NCBI RefSeq assembly: GCF_017349075.1
Contig: NZ_JAFMOF010000003.1
Location: 186,001 to 250,000 of the forward strand
Direction of reading: 5' to 3'
DNA length: 64,000 nucleotides
Source of the DNA: Streptomyces triculaminicus
GTDB lineage: Bacteria > Actinomycetota > Actinomycetes > Streptomycetales > Streptomycetaceae
In this document: in pieces, positions 17,004-25,487 of the stretch
Layout: the number at the start of each line of letters is the position of its first letter
Position numbering within the stretch: the stretch's first letter is position 1
The notes under the pieces: generated by a model
Databases searched by the model: none
Told to the model about the DNA's origin: nothing
The model's input: only the letters and a program-made list of their open reading frames with translations
Translations under genes and position numbers: made by a program

Positions 17004-17056
17004 GGCCCTCTCCTGTCCCCGTAGTCGACGCAACCGTGACTGTATCCGCTGACCAC

Positions 17057-17083
17057 GGGAACTCGCAGATGGGACCGGGCGTT
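17057..17083 (+). promoter_or_regulatory. Probable ECF-type (SigE-like) promoter upstream of the sigma gene
   Basis: GGGAAC (17057-17062) and CGTT (17080-17083, followed by GG) are 17 bases apart, matching the GGAAC-N16/17-CGTT pattern of group IV sigma promoters. It points to the ECF sigma gene and implies autoregulation with a leader of over 100 bases. Confidence 0.5.
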
Positions 17084-17203
17084 GGAAGGGCCGAGGGGTA
17101 CGTGGAACGGCGGGAACCGCAAGCTCCGGCCGCTCGTCGCTGATCATGGCGGGATGAGAACAAAAACCGGGTCAAAAATGCTTATCCGGAGCTAACGGGC
17201 GAG

Positions 17204-17986
17204 GTGGATATGGTAGGGGCTCCACTGGACACCACCAGAGCCGACAGGGGAGGTGCGGCTGCGGGCCGCGACCGCCGGGGAGTGCTGAGGCGCTTCCGCA
17301 GGTCCGCTCCCGAGCCGAAATCCGTGACCTACACCGCTGACCGTTCCCACACCGCTGCCTCCGCAACCACCGCGACCTTCGCCACCGATGCGGACCCGTC
17401 GGCGTGGACCCCTCCCACCTGGGAGGAGATCGTCAGCACGCACAGCGCACGGGTCTACCGCCTCGCCTACCGCCTCACAGGCAACCAGCACGACGCCGAG
17501 GACCTCACGCAGGAGGTCTTCGTCCGCGTCTTCCGCTCGCTGTCCACGTACACCCCGGGAACGTTCGAGGGGTGGCTGCACCGCATCACCACCAACCTCT
17601 TCCTGGACATGGTCCGCCGGCGCCAGCGCATCCGCTTCGACGCGCTCGCCGAGGACGCGGCCGAGCGGCTGCCCAGCCGTGAGCCCTCCCCCCAGCAGCA
17701 CTTCAACGACACCCACTTCGACGCCGACGTCCAGCAGGCGCTGGACACGCTCGCCCCGGAGTTCCGCGCCGCCGTCGTCCTGTGCGACATCGAGGGCCTG
17801 TCCTACGAGGAGATCGCCGCGACGCTCGGCGTGAAGCTCGGCACCGTCCGCAGCCGCATCCACCGCGGCCGCTCCCACCTGCGCAAGGCGCTCCAGCACC
17901 GCTCGCCCGCCGCCCGGGCCGAGCAGCGTGCCGTGGCCGTCGCGGCGCCCGGCCTGCCGTTGGGTGGGGAGGTAGGGATCGCGTGA
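17204..17986 (+). CDS. ECF RNA polymerase sigma factor, SigE-like
   Basis: The 260-residue group IV sigma factor has an N-terminal disordered extension of about 70 residues. Region 2 follows (WEEIVSTHSARVYRLAYRLTGNQHDAEDLTQEVFVRVFRSL, then GTFEGWLHRITTNLFLDMVRRR), and region 4 (LDTLAPEFRAAVVLCDIEGLSYEEIAATLGVKLGTVRSRIHRGRSHLRKAL). Gene order sigma-anti-sigma-HtrA-TatB matches sigE-rseA-htrA-tatB of M. tuberculosis, where SigE responds to envelope stress. This should not be confused with the protein called SigE in S. coelicolor. GTG 17204 is used; ATG 17210 is an alternative. Confidence 0.9.
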   Translation: MDMVGAPLDTTRADRGGAAAGRDRRGVLRRFRRSAPEPKSVTYTADRSHTAASATTATFATDADPSAWTPPTWEEIVSTHSARVYRLAYRLTGNQHDAEDLTQEVFVRVFRSLSTYTPGTFEGWLHRITTNLFLDMVRRRQRIRFDALAEDAAERLPSREPSPQQHFNDTHFDADVQQALDTLAPEFRAAVVLCDIEGLSYEEIAATLGVKLGTVRSRIHRGRSHLRKALQHRSPAARAEQRAVAVAAPGLPLGGEVGIA

Positions 17987-18720
17987 GCGGTTCAGGCGGT
18001 CAGTCCCCCGCCGAGATCCATCTCGGCGACCGCCTCGCGGCCCTGGTCGACGGGGAGTTGGGACACGACTCGCGGGAGCGGGTGCTCGCGCACCTCGCCA
18101 CCTGCTGGAAATGCAAAGCGGAAGCCGACGCGCAGCGCCGGCTCAAAAGCGCGTTCGCCCAGGCCGCGCCACCGCCGCTGTCCGATTCCCTGCTGGCCCG
18201 GCTGCAGGGCCTGCCGGCCGGCGGGACCGGCGACGACCGCGGCGGCGAGCGGCCCGGCGGCCGGGATCGCGGTGACGACGCGGGAAGAGGTGGCCTCGGC
18301 TCCCGGGCCGAGGAGTTCGCCCTGCTGCCGGCGGCCGTCGGCGCGCCCCGTGACCGCGGCTTCCGCGTCCATCCCGTCCCCCGGGCCGGCCAGGACGCCC
18401 GCGGCGGCGGTACGCGCGGGCGCCGGTTCGCCTTCGCGGCGGCCGGAGCGGTCTCGCTGGCGGCGTTCGCGCTGGTCGGCGCCCAGCCGCTGGAGACGGC
18501 CGTGGAGACGCCCCGGGCCCGGGGCGGCGGCCCCACCGCGGCGACGACCTCCCTCGCCATGACGCCGGGTCACCACTTGGAGCGCGACGCCGTCCACACG
18601 GCGACCACGCTGGGGGCGCCCCCCTCCCTCGGGGTCTCCCTGCTGCGTCCCTCCGACGCCCCGGTGCTCCCGCCGCTCGTCCGCAGCTACCGGGCCCTGT
18701 CGGAGGCCCCGGCCCGCTGA
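17983..18720 (+). CDS. Zinc-finger anti-sigma factor (RseA-like)
   Basis: The GTG start overlaps the sigma-factor stop (GTGA). The N-terminal zf-HC2/ZAS motif is H37-x3-C41-x2-C44 in AHLATCWKCKAEA, the redox- and zinc-sensitive fold that sequesters ECF sigma factors. A single hydrophobic segment (RFAFAAAGAVSLAAFALVGA) near residue 155 could anchor it in the membrane, with about 70 residues outside. This differs from mycobacterial RseA, which lacks a clear membrane helix. Control by proteolysis or thiol oxidation is inferred from the family. Confidence 0.88.
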   Translation: MSGSGGQSPAEIHLGDRLAALVDGELGHDSRERVLAHLATCWKCKAEADAQRRLKSAFAQAAPPPLSDSLLARLQGLPAGGTGDDRGGERPGGRDRGDDAGRGGLGSRAEEFALLPAAVGAPRDRGFRVHPVPRAGQDARGGGTRGRRFAFAAAGAVSLAAFALVGAQPLETAVETPRARGGGPTAATTSLAMTPGHHLERDAVHTATTLGAPPSLGVSLLRPSDAPVLPPLVRSYRALSEAPAR

Positions 18721-18827
18721 CCCATCCCCACCGCCCTCTCCGCACACCCGTCAGGACCTGGTGTAATCGTCGTTGGGGCGCGCGTGCTTTCGGTATGCGC
18801 GCCTCCGGACGAACGGTGGGGAGAGGG

Positions 18828-20717
18828 ATGGACGAGGGGAAGGCGCGGTCCTCCGCGCCCAAGCCGCAGTGGTGGCAACGACGACGCCCACGTACCGGCG
18901 AGCAGCCGGAAGCGGATCAGTGGCTCCTGCCGGAGGCGGCGCCGGTCACGCCCGCCGTGCCCGGCCCCGAGGCGACCGGTGGCGCGCCCGTGCCCCTGCA
19001 CGCGCCCGACCCGTACGGCACCCCTCCCTACGGCCGCCCCGGCCCCTGGGCCCCCGCCCCGCCCGTCCAGCGCCCCACGGTCACCCCAGCCCACGGCACG
19101 GCTGTTCCGGGCGCGCCGGCGTATCCGCAGCCGGGTCCGACCCCGGCCCAGGGCACGCCGGTGCCGGCCGCGTCGCCGTATCCGGGCCACACCCTGCCGC
19201 AGGACGCCGCCCCCGCCCCGGCGTACGGGCAGCCGGCCGCTTCCGCGGCGGCCGAGGAGCCGGCGGACTTCCCGCTGCCCGCTCCGGCCGCCCCGGCAGC
19301 GGATGTCCCGGCCGCGGCGGGAGACGCCGTCGTGCCGCCGCACGCGCCGGCGGATGACCGGCCCCACCTCGGCGTCACCCCGCCGCAGGGCACGGCCGTA
19401 CCGCCCGTAGCAGCCCACCCGCAGGCATACCCGCAGGCCGGCCCCCAGGGCCACCCTGGCCCGGCCCCCGCCGACGGCACGGTCATGCCCGCGCCGCACG
19501 CGCACGCGCACCCACACCTCACGCCCGGCCCGGAGGGCCCCTGGCAGTACGACCCCTGGGCGGCGTCCGCGGCCGCCGCCGCGGTCGCGGCCGGGGCGCC
19601 GGCGCCGGCGAAGGTGCCGTCCAAGGGGCGGATCCTGGCCGGGGCGGCCGTCGTCGCGGTGGTCGCCGGGGCGATCGGCGGAGGCCTCGGGGCGTGGCTG
19701 GAGCGGGACGGCGGGATGGGGCACAGCGTGACGCTGCCCCAGGCGTCCGCCGAGGCGGGCGACAGGCCGGCCGGGAGCATCGCCGGGATCGCCGCCCGGG
19801 CGCTGCCGGGCGTGGTCACCATCCACGTCAGCGGCAGCGGCGAACAGGGCACCGGCACCGGCTTCGTCCTGGACAACAAGGGCCACATCCTCACCAACAA
19901 CCACGTGGTGCAGCCCGCCGGCTCCGGCGGCTCCATATCCGTGACCTTCAACGGCGGCCAGACCGCCAAGGCCACCCTCGTCGGCCGGGACGGCGGCTAC
20001 GACCTGGCCGTCATCAAGGTCTCCGGGGTCTCCAACCTCACCCCGCTGGCCCTCGGCAACTCCGACTCCGTACGCGTCGGCGACTCCGTCGTCGCCATCG
20101 GCGCCCCCTTCGACCTCGCCGGCACGGTCACCACCGGGATCATCAGCGCCAAGGAGCGCCCGATCACCGCCGGCGGCAAGAAGCAGGACGGCAGCGACGT
20201 CAGCTACGTCGACGCCCTGCAGACCGACGCCCCCATCAACCCGGGCAACTCCGGCGGTCCCCTCATGGACTCCCGGGCCCGCGTCATCGGGGTCAACAGC
20301 GCCATCCGCTCCGCGGGCGAGTCGGAGTCCGGCGGTCAGGGCGGCAGCATCGGGCTGGGCTTCGCCATACCGATCAACCAGGCCAAGCGGGTCGCCGAGG
20401 AGCTGATCAACACCGGCCGGGCCACCCATCCGGTCATCGGGGTCTCCCTCGACAACGCCTATACGGGCGACGGCGCCCGGGTGAACTCGGACGGCGGCGA
20501 CACCAAGGGCGTCACCTCCGGCGGCCCCGCCGACAAGGCGGGCGTCCGTCCCCGGGACGTGATCAAGAAGGTGGACGGGGTGTCCGTGCACAGCGGCAGG
20601 GAGCTGATCATCAAGATCCGCAGCCACCGTCCGGGCGACTCCATGACCCTGACCGTCGAGCGGGACGGCAAGGAACAGGACCTGCGGCTGACCCTCGGGT
20701 CGGCGAGTGCTCGCTGA
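18828..20717 (+). CDS. HtrA/DegP-family serine protease with PDZ domain
   Basis: From ATG 18828 (GGGGAG upstream) the product is 629 residues. A Pro/Ala-rich cytoplasmic tail of about 265 residues with GTAVP repeats is followed by one membrane helix (ILAGAAVVAVVAGAIGGGLGAWL) and a trypsin-like domain. The triad is H359 (TNNHVV), D392 (YDLAVIKV) and S475 (GNSGGPL). The C-terminal PDZ domain carries VIGVSLDNAYTG and GGPADKAGVRPRDVIKKVDG. It is an envelope quality-control protease; its place after the sigma/anti-sigma pair suggests it is part of, or feeds back on, that stress response. Confidence 0.93.
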   Translation: MDEGKARSSAPKPQWWQRRRPRTGEQPEADQWLLPEAAPVTPAVPGPEATGGAPVPLHAPDPYGTPPYGRPGPWAPAPPVQRPTVTPAHGTAVPGAPAYPQPGPTPAQGTPVPAASPYPGHTLPQDAAPAPAYGQPAASAAAEEPADFPLPAPAAPAADVPAAAGDAVVPPHAPADDRPHLGVTPPQGTAVPPVAAHPQAYPQAGPQGHPGPAPADGTVMPAPHAHAHPHLTPGPEGPWQYDPWAASAAAAAVAAGAPAPAKVPSKGRILAGAAVVAVVAGAIGGGLGAWLERDGGMGHSVTLPQASAEAGDRPAGSIAGIAARALPGVVTIHVSGSGEQGTGTGFVLDNKGHILTNNHVVQPAGSGGSISVTFNGGQTAKATLVGRDGGYDLAVIKVSGVSNLTPLALGNSDSVRVGDSVVAIGAPFDLAGTVTTGIISAKERPITAGGKKQDGSDVSYVDALQTDAPINPGNSGGPLMDSRARVIGVNSAIRSAGESESGGQGGSIGLGFAIPINQAKRVAEELINTGRATHPVIGVSLDNAYTGDGARVNSDGGDTKGVTSGGPADKAGVRPRDVIKKVDGVSVHSGRELIIKIRSHRPGDSMTLTVERDGKEQDLRLTLGSASAR

Positions 20718-20718
20718 G

Positions 20719-20741
20719 CCTCGGCCCGTTTTGGGCCGAGG
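20719..20741. terminator. Terminator hairpin after htrA
   Basis: CCTCGGCCC (20719-20727) pairs with GGGCCGAGG (20733-20741) around GTTTT, directly after the protease stop codon. Confidence 0.75.
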
Positions 20742-20825
20742 TGTCTCCCACCTGCCCCCGTGGGCCAGGTACCGTGATAGACGGCCTGGACCCTCGGCCA
20801 CCGACGCCACAAGGAGCTGTGCAAC

Positions 20826-21260
20826 GTGCTCGACATAGGACCCCTCGAGCTGGTCGCGCTCGTCGTCCTCGCGGTGCTCATCTTCGGGCCCGACAAGCTG
20901 CCGAAGCTGATCCAGGACGTGTCGAGCACGCTGCGCAAGATCCGGCAGTTCTCCGACAGCGCCAAGGAGGACATCCGCTCCGAGCTCGGCCCCGAGTTCA
21001 AGGACTTCGAGTTCGAGGACCTCAACCCCAAGACGTTCGTCCGCAAGCATGTGCTGGAGAAGGACGAGCTGGGGCTGAAGGAGATCCGCAACGGCTTCGA
21101 CTTCTCGTCCGAGATGGCCGACGTCACCGACGCGGTGCACGGTCGCACCTCCGAGCCGCAGTCCTCGGCCGCCCCCTCGGCGGGCACGGGGGACCTGCTC
21201 AAGAAGCGTGAGAAGGTCCAGGACGGCGAGCGTCCGCCGTTCGACGCCGACGCCACCTGA
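20826..21260 (+). CDS. tatB: Twin-arginine translocase subunit TatB
   Basis: The 144-residue product begins with the TatA/B hydrophobic helix and hinge, MLDIGPLELVALVVLAVLIFGPDKLPKLIQDV, with the Glu of GPLEL typical of TatB. A long amphipathic helical region (STLRKIRQFSDSAKEDIRSELGPEFKDFEFEDLNPKTF) follows. TatB binds Tat substrates with TatC for export of folded proteins. GTG 20826 follows AAGGAGC. The position after htrA is the same as in mycobacteria; tatA and tatC are not in this window. Confidence 0.93.
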   Translation: MLDIGPLELVALVVLAVLIFGPDKLPKLIQDVSSTLRKIRQFSDSAKEDIRSELGPEFKDFEFEDLNPKTFVRKHVLEKDELGLKEIRNGFDFSSEMADVTDAVHGRTSEPQSSAAPSAGTGDLLKKREKVQDGERPPFDADAT

Positions 21261-21376
21261 GCCCGTGTTGGCCGCGCCCCATTGACGGGGGTGGCTATCC
21301 TCCCTTTGTTCGGGGTGCCGTCGCGCGCGATGGGCCGGTGCCCACGACGAAGGGGCTACGAGGAGGCGCCGCGCAG

Positions 21377-22066
21377 ATGGAGACGACGAGTCGGGTGGGG
21401 GCGCAGGGGGCCGACGCGTCCGCCGGTCAGGCGCAGGGAGCGTCGCAGGGCGGGTCCGGTGACCGGCGCTCGGTCGACGGCTACCTCCTGGCGTCGTTCC
21501 CGTGGTACGGCCTGGACGAGGCGTACACCGGACCACGCTGGCTGATGCAGGTCGGCGCCGCCGCCGACGGCACCGTGGAACACGGCGCCACCGGCCACGG
21601 CACCGAACCCACCCTGCGGCTGGAGCGGGCCGACCCGGGCGCCGCCAAGCAGCGCTTCGCGGTCGTGGTGACCGTGGCCAGCCGCCCGGTGCGGCGCAGC
21701 GCCGACGGCACGGGCGTGCTGGAGGCCACCTCCGTCTCCTCCGCGGCCTGGCTGGCCGGCTCCGGCCTGCTGGCGTGCACCTGGCCGGCCGCGATGGAGC
21801 GGGCGCTGCGCCAGGACTGGCTGGACCAGCAGACGGCCCTGGCCTGGGAGCTGGCCGACCAGCTGGACGAGGGCCCGTGGTCCTCGCTGTCGCTGCCGGT
21901 GGACGGCGTGCCGACCGACTTCCGCTACCGCGAGTCCGAGTACGGCTGGGTGCTGGCCGGCTCGCCCGAGGAGGGCGGGGTGCACCTGGGCGCGTACGGG
22001 CGGGGGATGAGCGCGTACGGCATGGGCTTCTCGGTGATCAAGGACATCGCCACCTACCGGGACTGA
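21377..22066 (+). CDS. Conserved hypothetical protein downstream of tatB
   Basis: The 229-residue product is not recognised as a named family. ATG 21377 is preceded by GAGGAGG (21359-21365). It has a disordered first ~35 residues (GAQGADASAGQAQGASQGG), then a mixed alpha/beta region starting VDGYLLASFPWYGLDEAYTG, with AVVVTVASRPVRRSADGTGVLEATSVS and a C-terminal GVHLGAYGRGMSAYGMGFSVIKDI. There is no signal peptide or membrane helix. It ends the rightward sigma-htrA-tatB stretch and is followed by a strong terminator. Confidence 0.78.
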   Translation: METTSRVGAQGADASAGQAQGASQGGSGDRRSVDGYLLASFPWYGLDEAYTGPRWLMQVGAAADGTVEHGATGHGTEPTLRLERADPGAAKQRFAVVVTVASRPVRRSADGTGVLEATSVSSAAWLAGSGLLACTWPAAMERALRQDWLDQQTALAWELADQLDEGPWSSLSLPVDGVPTDFRYRESEYGWVLAGSPEEGGVHLGAYGRGMSAYGMGFSVIKDIATYRD

Positions 22067-22081
22067 GCCCGGGACGGCGTA

Positions 22082-22121
22082 CGCGTAAGGGGCGGCCTCA
22101 ATGGAGGCCGCCCCTTACGCG
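22082..22121. terminator. Strong bidirectional terminator
   Basis: A perfect 18-bp stem (22082-22099 with 22104-22121) closes on the tetraloop AATG. It lies between the tatB-side hypothetical gene (+) and mrp (-). Confidence 0.88.
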
Positions 22122-22148
22122 CGTGCTCCGGTGCGCCCGGAGCCTCGC

Positions 22149-23309
22149 TCAGAACTTGTTGCGCGGCGTGATGCCCAGCGACATGCCGGACAGGCCGCGC
22201 TGGCGGCCGCCGAGCTTGCCCGCGATGGCCCGCAGGGCGCTGCCCGCCGGGGACTCGGGGTCGGTCAGCACGACCGGCTTGCCCTCGTCGCCGCCCTCGC
22301 GCAGGCGGACGTCGATCGGGATGGAGCCGAGCACCGGGACGTTGGCGCCCGTGGTCCGGGTCAGGCCGTCGGCGACCTTCTGGCCGCCGCCCGTGCCGAA
22401 GACGTCGACCATCTCGTCGCAGTGCGGGCAGGGCAGCCCGGACATGTTCTCCACGACACCGACGATCTTCTGGTGGGTCTGCACGGCGATCGAGCCGGCG
22501 CGCTCGGCGACCTCGGCCGCGGCCTGCTGAGGGGTCGTCACCACCAGGATCTCGGCGTTCGGCACCAGCTGGGCGACCGAGATGGCGATGTCGCCCGTGC
22601 CCGGCGGCAGGTCCAGCAGCAGCACGTCGAGGTCGCCCCAGTAGACGTCCGCGAGGAACTGCTGGAGCGCGCGGTGCAGCATCGGGCCGCGCCAGACGAC
22701 GGGGGCGTTGCCCGGAGTGAACATGCCGATCGAGATGACCTTCACGCCGTTCGCCGACGGCGGCATGATCATGTTCTCGACCTGGGTGGGGCGGCCGTCC
22801 GCGCCCAGCATGCGCGGGACGCTGTGGCCGTAGATGTCGGCGTCCACGACGCCGACCTTCAGGCCGTCGGCGGCCATGGCCGCCGCGAGGTTGACCGTGA
22901 CGGAGGACTTGCCGACGCCGCCCTTGCCGGAGGCGACGGCGTAGACGCGGGTGAGCGAGCCGGGCTTGGCGAAGGGCACCTCGCGCTCGGTCTGGCCGCC
23001 GCGCAGGGAGGACGCCAGCTCGCGCCGCTGCTCGTCGCTCATCACGTCCAGCTCGACGCTGACGCCCGTCACGCCCTCGACGCGGGCGACGGCCTCGCTC
23101 ACCAGCGAGGTGATCTTGTCCCGCATGGGGCAGCCGGCGACCGTCAGGTACACCGCGACCGCGACCGAACCGTCCGCCGCGATCTCCACCGATTTGACCA
23201 TCCCCAGGTCGGTGATGGGTCGCTGGATCTCGGGGTCGTTGACCGTCGCGAGTGCGGCGCGGATCGCGTCCTCACCCGGTGCGGCGGTTCCGTACGTGTC
23301 GGTAGCCAT
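22149..23309 (-). CDS. mrp: Mrp/ApbC iron-sulfur cluster carrier P-loop ATPase
   Basis: The 386-residue protein has an N-terminal MIP18/DUF59 domain (AIRAALATVNDPEIQRPITDLGMVKSVEI, with GCPMRDKI) and a C-terminal Mrp/NBP35 ATPase domain. The deviant Walker A is SGKGGVGKSSVTVNLA, followed by VDADIYGHSVPRMLG, LPPGTGDIA and the cluster-binding CPHC motif (SGLPCPHCDEMVDVFG). It transfers Fe-S clusters to apo-proteins. Gene order mrp, DUF1003, CBS/MgtE_N matches Rv1229c-Rv1232c. Confidence 0.93.
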   Translation of the reverse strand: MATDTYGTAAPGEDAIRAALATVNDPEIQRPITDLGMVKSVEIAADGSVAVAVYLTVAGCPMRDKITSLVSEAVARVEGVTGVSVELDVMSDEQRRELASSLRGGQTEREVPFAKPGSLTRVYAVASGKGGVGKSSVTVNLAAAMAADGLKVGVVDADIYGHSVPRMLGADGRPTQVENMIMPPSANGVKVISIGMFTPGNAPVVWRGPMLHRALQQFLADVYWGDLDVLLLDLPPGTGDIAISVAQLVPNAEILVVTTPQQAAAEVAERAGSIAVQTHQKIVGVVENMSGLPCPHCDEMVDVFGTGGGQKVADGLTRTTGANVPVLGSIPIDVRLREGGDEGKPVVLTDPESPAGSALRAIAGKLGGRQRGLSGMSLGITPRNKF

Positions 23310-23351
23310 GGGTCGATGGTACGGCCCGGCGGGGGTGGGGAGGAAAGACTC

Positions 23352-23963
23352 TCAGCGGTCGCCTTCCTCACTCTCGCGCGGGAATACCCGGCGCTCGTCC
23401 AGCTCTCTGACCAGGTCCTCGAACTCCGAGCGGATCCAGTCCCGGGTGGCCACCTCGCCGAGGCCCATGCGCAGCGAGGCGATCTCCCGCGTCAGGTACT
23501 CGGTGTCGGCGATGGAGCGTTCGTTCTGCTTGCGGTCCTGCTCGAGGTTGACGCGGTCGCGGTCGTCCTGGCGGTTCTGCGCCAGCAGGATCAGGGGCGC
23601 GGCGTAGGAGGCCTGCAGCGACAGCATCAGGGTCAGGAAGATGAACGGGTACTGGTCGAACCGCAGGTGGTGGGGTGCGGAGCTGTTCCACACCACCCAC
23701 AGGACGATGACGACCGTCATCCAGACGATGAACCGCCCGGTGCCCAGGAAGCGGGCGATCCGCTCGGAGCCCCGGCCGAAGGCCTCCGGGTCGTACTCCG
23801 GCAGCCAGGTCCGCCGCTTGACCCGGGGCAGGTCCAGGCGCACCCGCGGGCGCGGGTGGCCGTGCGGGTGGACCGCCTCCGCCTGCGCCCTCGCCCGCTC
23901 GGCCCGGTCGCCGCGCTCGGCGCGGCCCGGCCCGTACTCCCGCCCCCGCTCATCGCCCGCCAT
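23352..23963 (-). CDS. DUF1003 membrane protein
   Basis: Starting at ATG 23963 (MAGDERGREYG), the product is 203 residues. A basic N-terminal region contains WLPEYDPEAFGRGSERIARFLGTGRF. Two membrane helices follow (FIVWMTVVIVLWVVWNSS and FIFLTLMLSLQASYAAPLILLAQ), then the DUF1003 hallmark NRQDDRDRVNLEQDRKQNERS and a helical tail. It overlaps the upstream CBS-domain gene by 14 bases, so the two are translationally linked. The function of DUF1003 proteins is unknown; a link to metal transport is suggested only by this neighbour. Confidence 0.87.
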   Translation of the reverse strand: MAGDERGREYGPGRAERGDRAERARAQAEAVHPHGHPRPRVRLDLPRVKRRTWLPEYDPEAFGRGSERIARFLGTGRFIVWMTVVIVLWVVWNSSAPHHLRFDQYPFIFLTLMLSLQASYAAPLILLAQNRQDDRDRVNLEQDRKQNERSIADTEYLTREIASLRMGLGEVATRDWIRSEFEDLVRELDERRVFPRESEEGDR

Positions 23964-25248
23964 CGACGCCCTCCGGCAGCTCGTCCATGCCCGGTGCACC
24001 GTGGTACAGCTCGGTCTCCCGCCAGTCCTCGGGCAGCAGGTGGTCCAGGACGTCGTCGACGGTCACCGCGCCCAGCAGCGAGCCGCTCTCGTCCACGACG
24101 GGGGCGGCGACCATGTTGTACGTCGCCAGGTAGCTGGTGACGGCCGGCAGCGGGGTGTCCGGGGGCAGGGGGCGCAGGTCGGTGTCGGTGATCGAGCCGA
24201 CGAGCGTGAAGGGCGGGTCGCGCAGCAGTCGCTGGAAGTGCACGGTGCCCAGGTACTTGCCGGTCGGGGTCTCGTCCGGCGGGCGGCAGACGTAGACCTG
24301 GGCGGCGAGGGCGGGGGAGAGGTCGGCGTTGCGGACGCGCGCGAGGGCGTCGGCGACCGTGGCGTCCGGGCGCAGCACGACCGGCTCGGTGGTCATCAGG
24401 CCGCCGGCCGTCCGCTCCTCGTAGGACATCAGCCGCCGGACGTCGGCGGCCTCGTCCGGACGCATCAGGGTCAGCAGCCGCTCCATCTCGTCCTCCGGCA
24501 GCTCGGAGAGGAGGTCGGCGGCGTCGTCGGGGTCCATCGCCTCCAGCACGTCGGCGGCGCGTTCCTCCTTCAGCTTGCCGAGGATCTCGATCTGGTCGTC
24601 GTCCGGCAGCTCCTCCAGCACGTCGGCGAGCCGGTCGTCGTCCAGGGCGGCGGCGACCTCCGCGCGCCGCTTGGGGGAGAGGTGGTGCAGGACGTTGGCG
24701 AGGTCGGCGGGGCGCAGCCGCTCGAAGGTCGCCAGGAGGTTCTCGGCGCCCTGCCCGTGCTCCTCCAGGGAGAAGCCGGTGACGGCCGACCACTCGACGG
24801 TCAGCGTCTCGCCCTTGCGGCGCAGGGCACCGCCCTTGCCGCGGCGGACGAAGACCTTGTCGATCTCCCAGTCGCGGCGGGCGGGCAGCTGGGTGATGGA
24901 CACGTCCAGGACCGTCACCTCCTCGCCGCCGTCGACCAGCCGCACCCGCCGGTCGAGCAGCTCGCCCAGGACCAGCGTCTCGGTCGGGCGCTGCTCGAAG
25001 CGCCGCATGTTGACCACGCCCGTGGTGATGACCTGGCCCGACTCCACTCCGGTGACGCGGGTCATCGGAATGAAGATCCGGCGGCGGCTGACGACCTCCA
25101 CGACGAGCCCGAGCACGCGCGGCGGGCGGCCGCCGACGCGCAGCATCGCCACCACGTCGCGGACGCGGCCCACCTGGTCGCCGTGGGGGTCGAAGACGGC
25201 CACGCCCGAGAGGTGCGAGACGAACACCCGGTAGGCGCCTGCTGCCAT
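23950..25248 (-). CDS. MgtE N-domain/CBS-domain protein lacking the transport domain
   Basis: The 432-residue protein begins with PRC-barrel-like segments (VFVSHLSGVAVFDPHGDQVGRVRDVVAML). An MgtE_N superhelix follows (LRPADLANVLHHLSPKRRAEVAAALDDDRLADVLEELPDDDQIEILGKL), then paired CBS domains (MTTEPVVLRPDATVADALARV ... VVDESGSLLGAVTVDDVLDHLLPEDW). In MgtE these regions form the cytosolic Mg2+ sensor, but here the protein stops before any membrane helix, so it cannot transport by itself. It resembles Rv1232c and may act as a magnesium sensor for another transporter; corA lies 2.6 kb away. Confidence 0.85.
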   Translation of the reverse strand: MAAGAYRVFVSHLSGVAVFDPHGDQVGRVRDVVAMLRVGGRPPRVLGLVVEVVSRRRIFIPMTRVTGVESGQVITTGVVNMRRFEQRPTETLVLGELLDRRVRLVDGGEEVTVLDVSITQLPARRDWEIDKVFVRRGKGGALRRKGETLTVEWSAVTGFSLEEHGQGAENLLATFERLRPADLANVLHHLSPKRRAEVAAALDDDRLADVLEELPDDDQIEILGKLKEERAADVLEAMDPDDAADLLSELPEDEMERLLTLMRPDEAADVRRLMSYEERTAGGLMTTEPVVLRPDATVADALARVRNADLSPALAAQVYVCRPPDETPTGKYLGTVHFQRLLRDPPFTLVGSITDTDLRPLPPDTPLPAVTSYLATYNMVAAPVVDESGSLLGAVTVDDVLDHLLPEDWRETELYHGAPGMDELPEGVDGGR

Positions 25249-25487
25249 GGCCGCGTGCCTCCTGCCTGGCCGGGATCCCGTACGGGGATCCGCCGACGGA
25301 TCCGCCGGCGAGGCCCGCCGACGGGATCGGATGTCCGATTCAGGCTAACGTGACCCGCTTCGCCCCGCCGGGGGGCGAGGGCCGTACGGAATCCTTGCGC
25401 TCCCGGCACGGACTCCCGGCTTCCGCCGTCCGGCGGCCCGGGTACGCTGCGGCCGTATCCCAGCGGTAACAGGAGGCATGAGCAGAC

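Noticed and set aside
18687..21536. 949-codon minus-strand open frame opposite the anti-sigma, htrA and tatB genes
   Set aside because: It is an antisense shadow of three well-identified genes; Arg/Gly-rich composition and no family motif.
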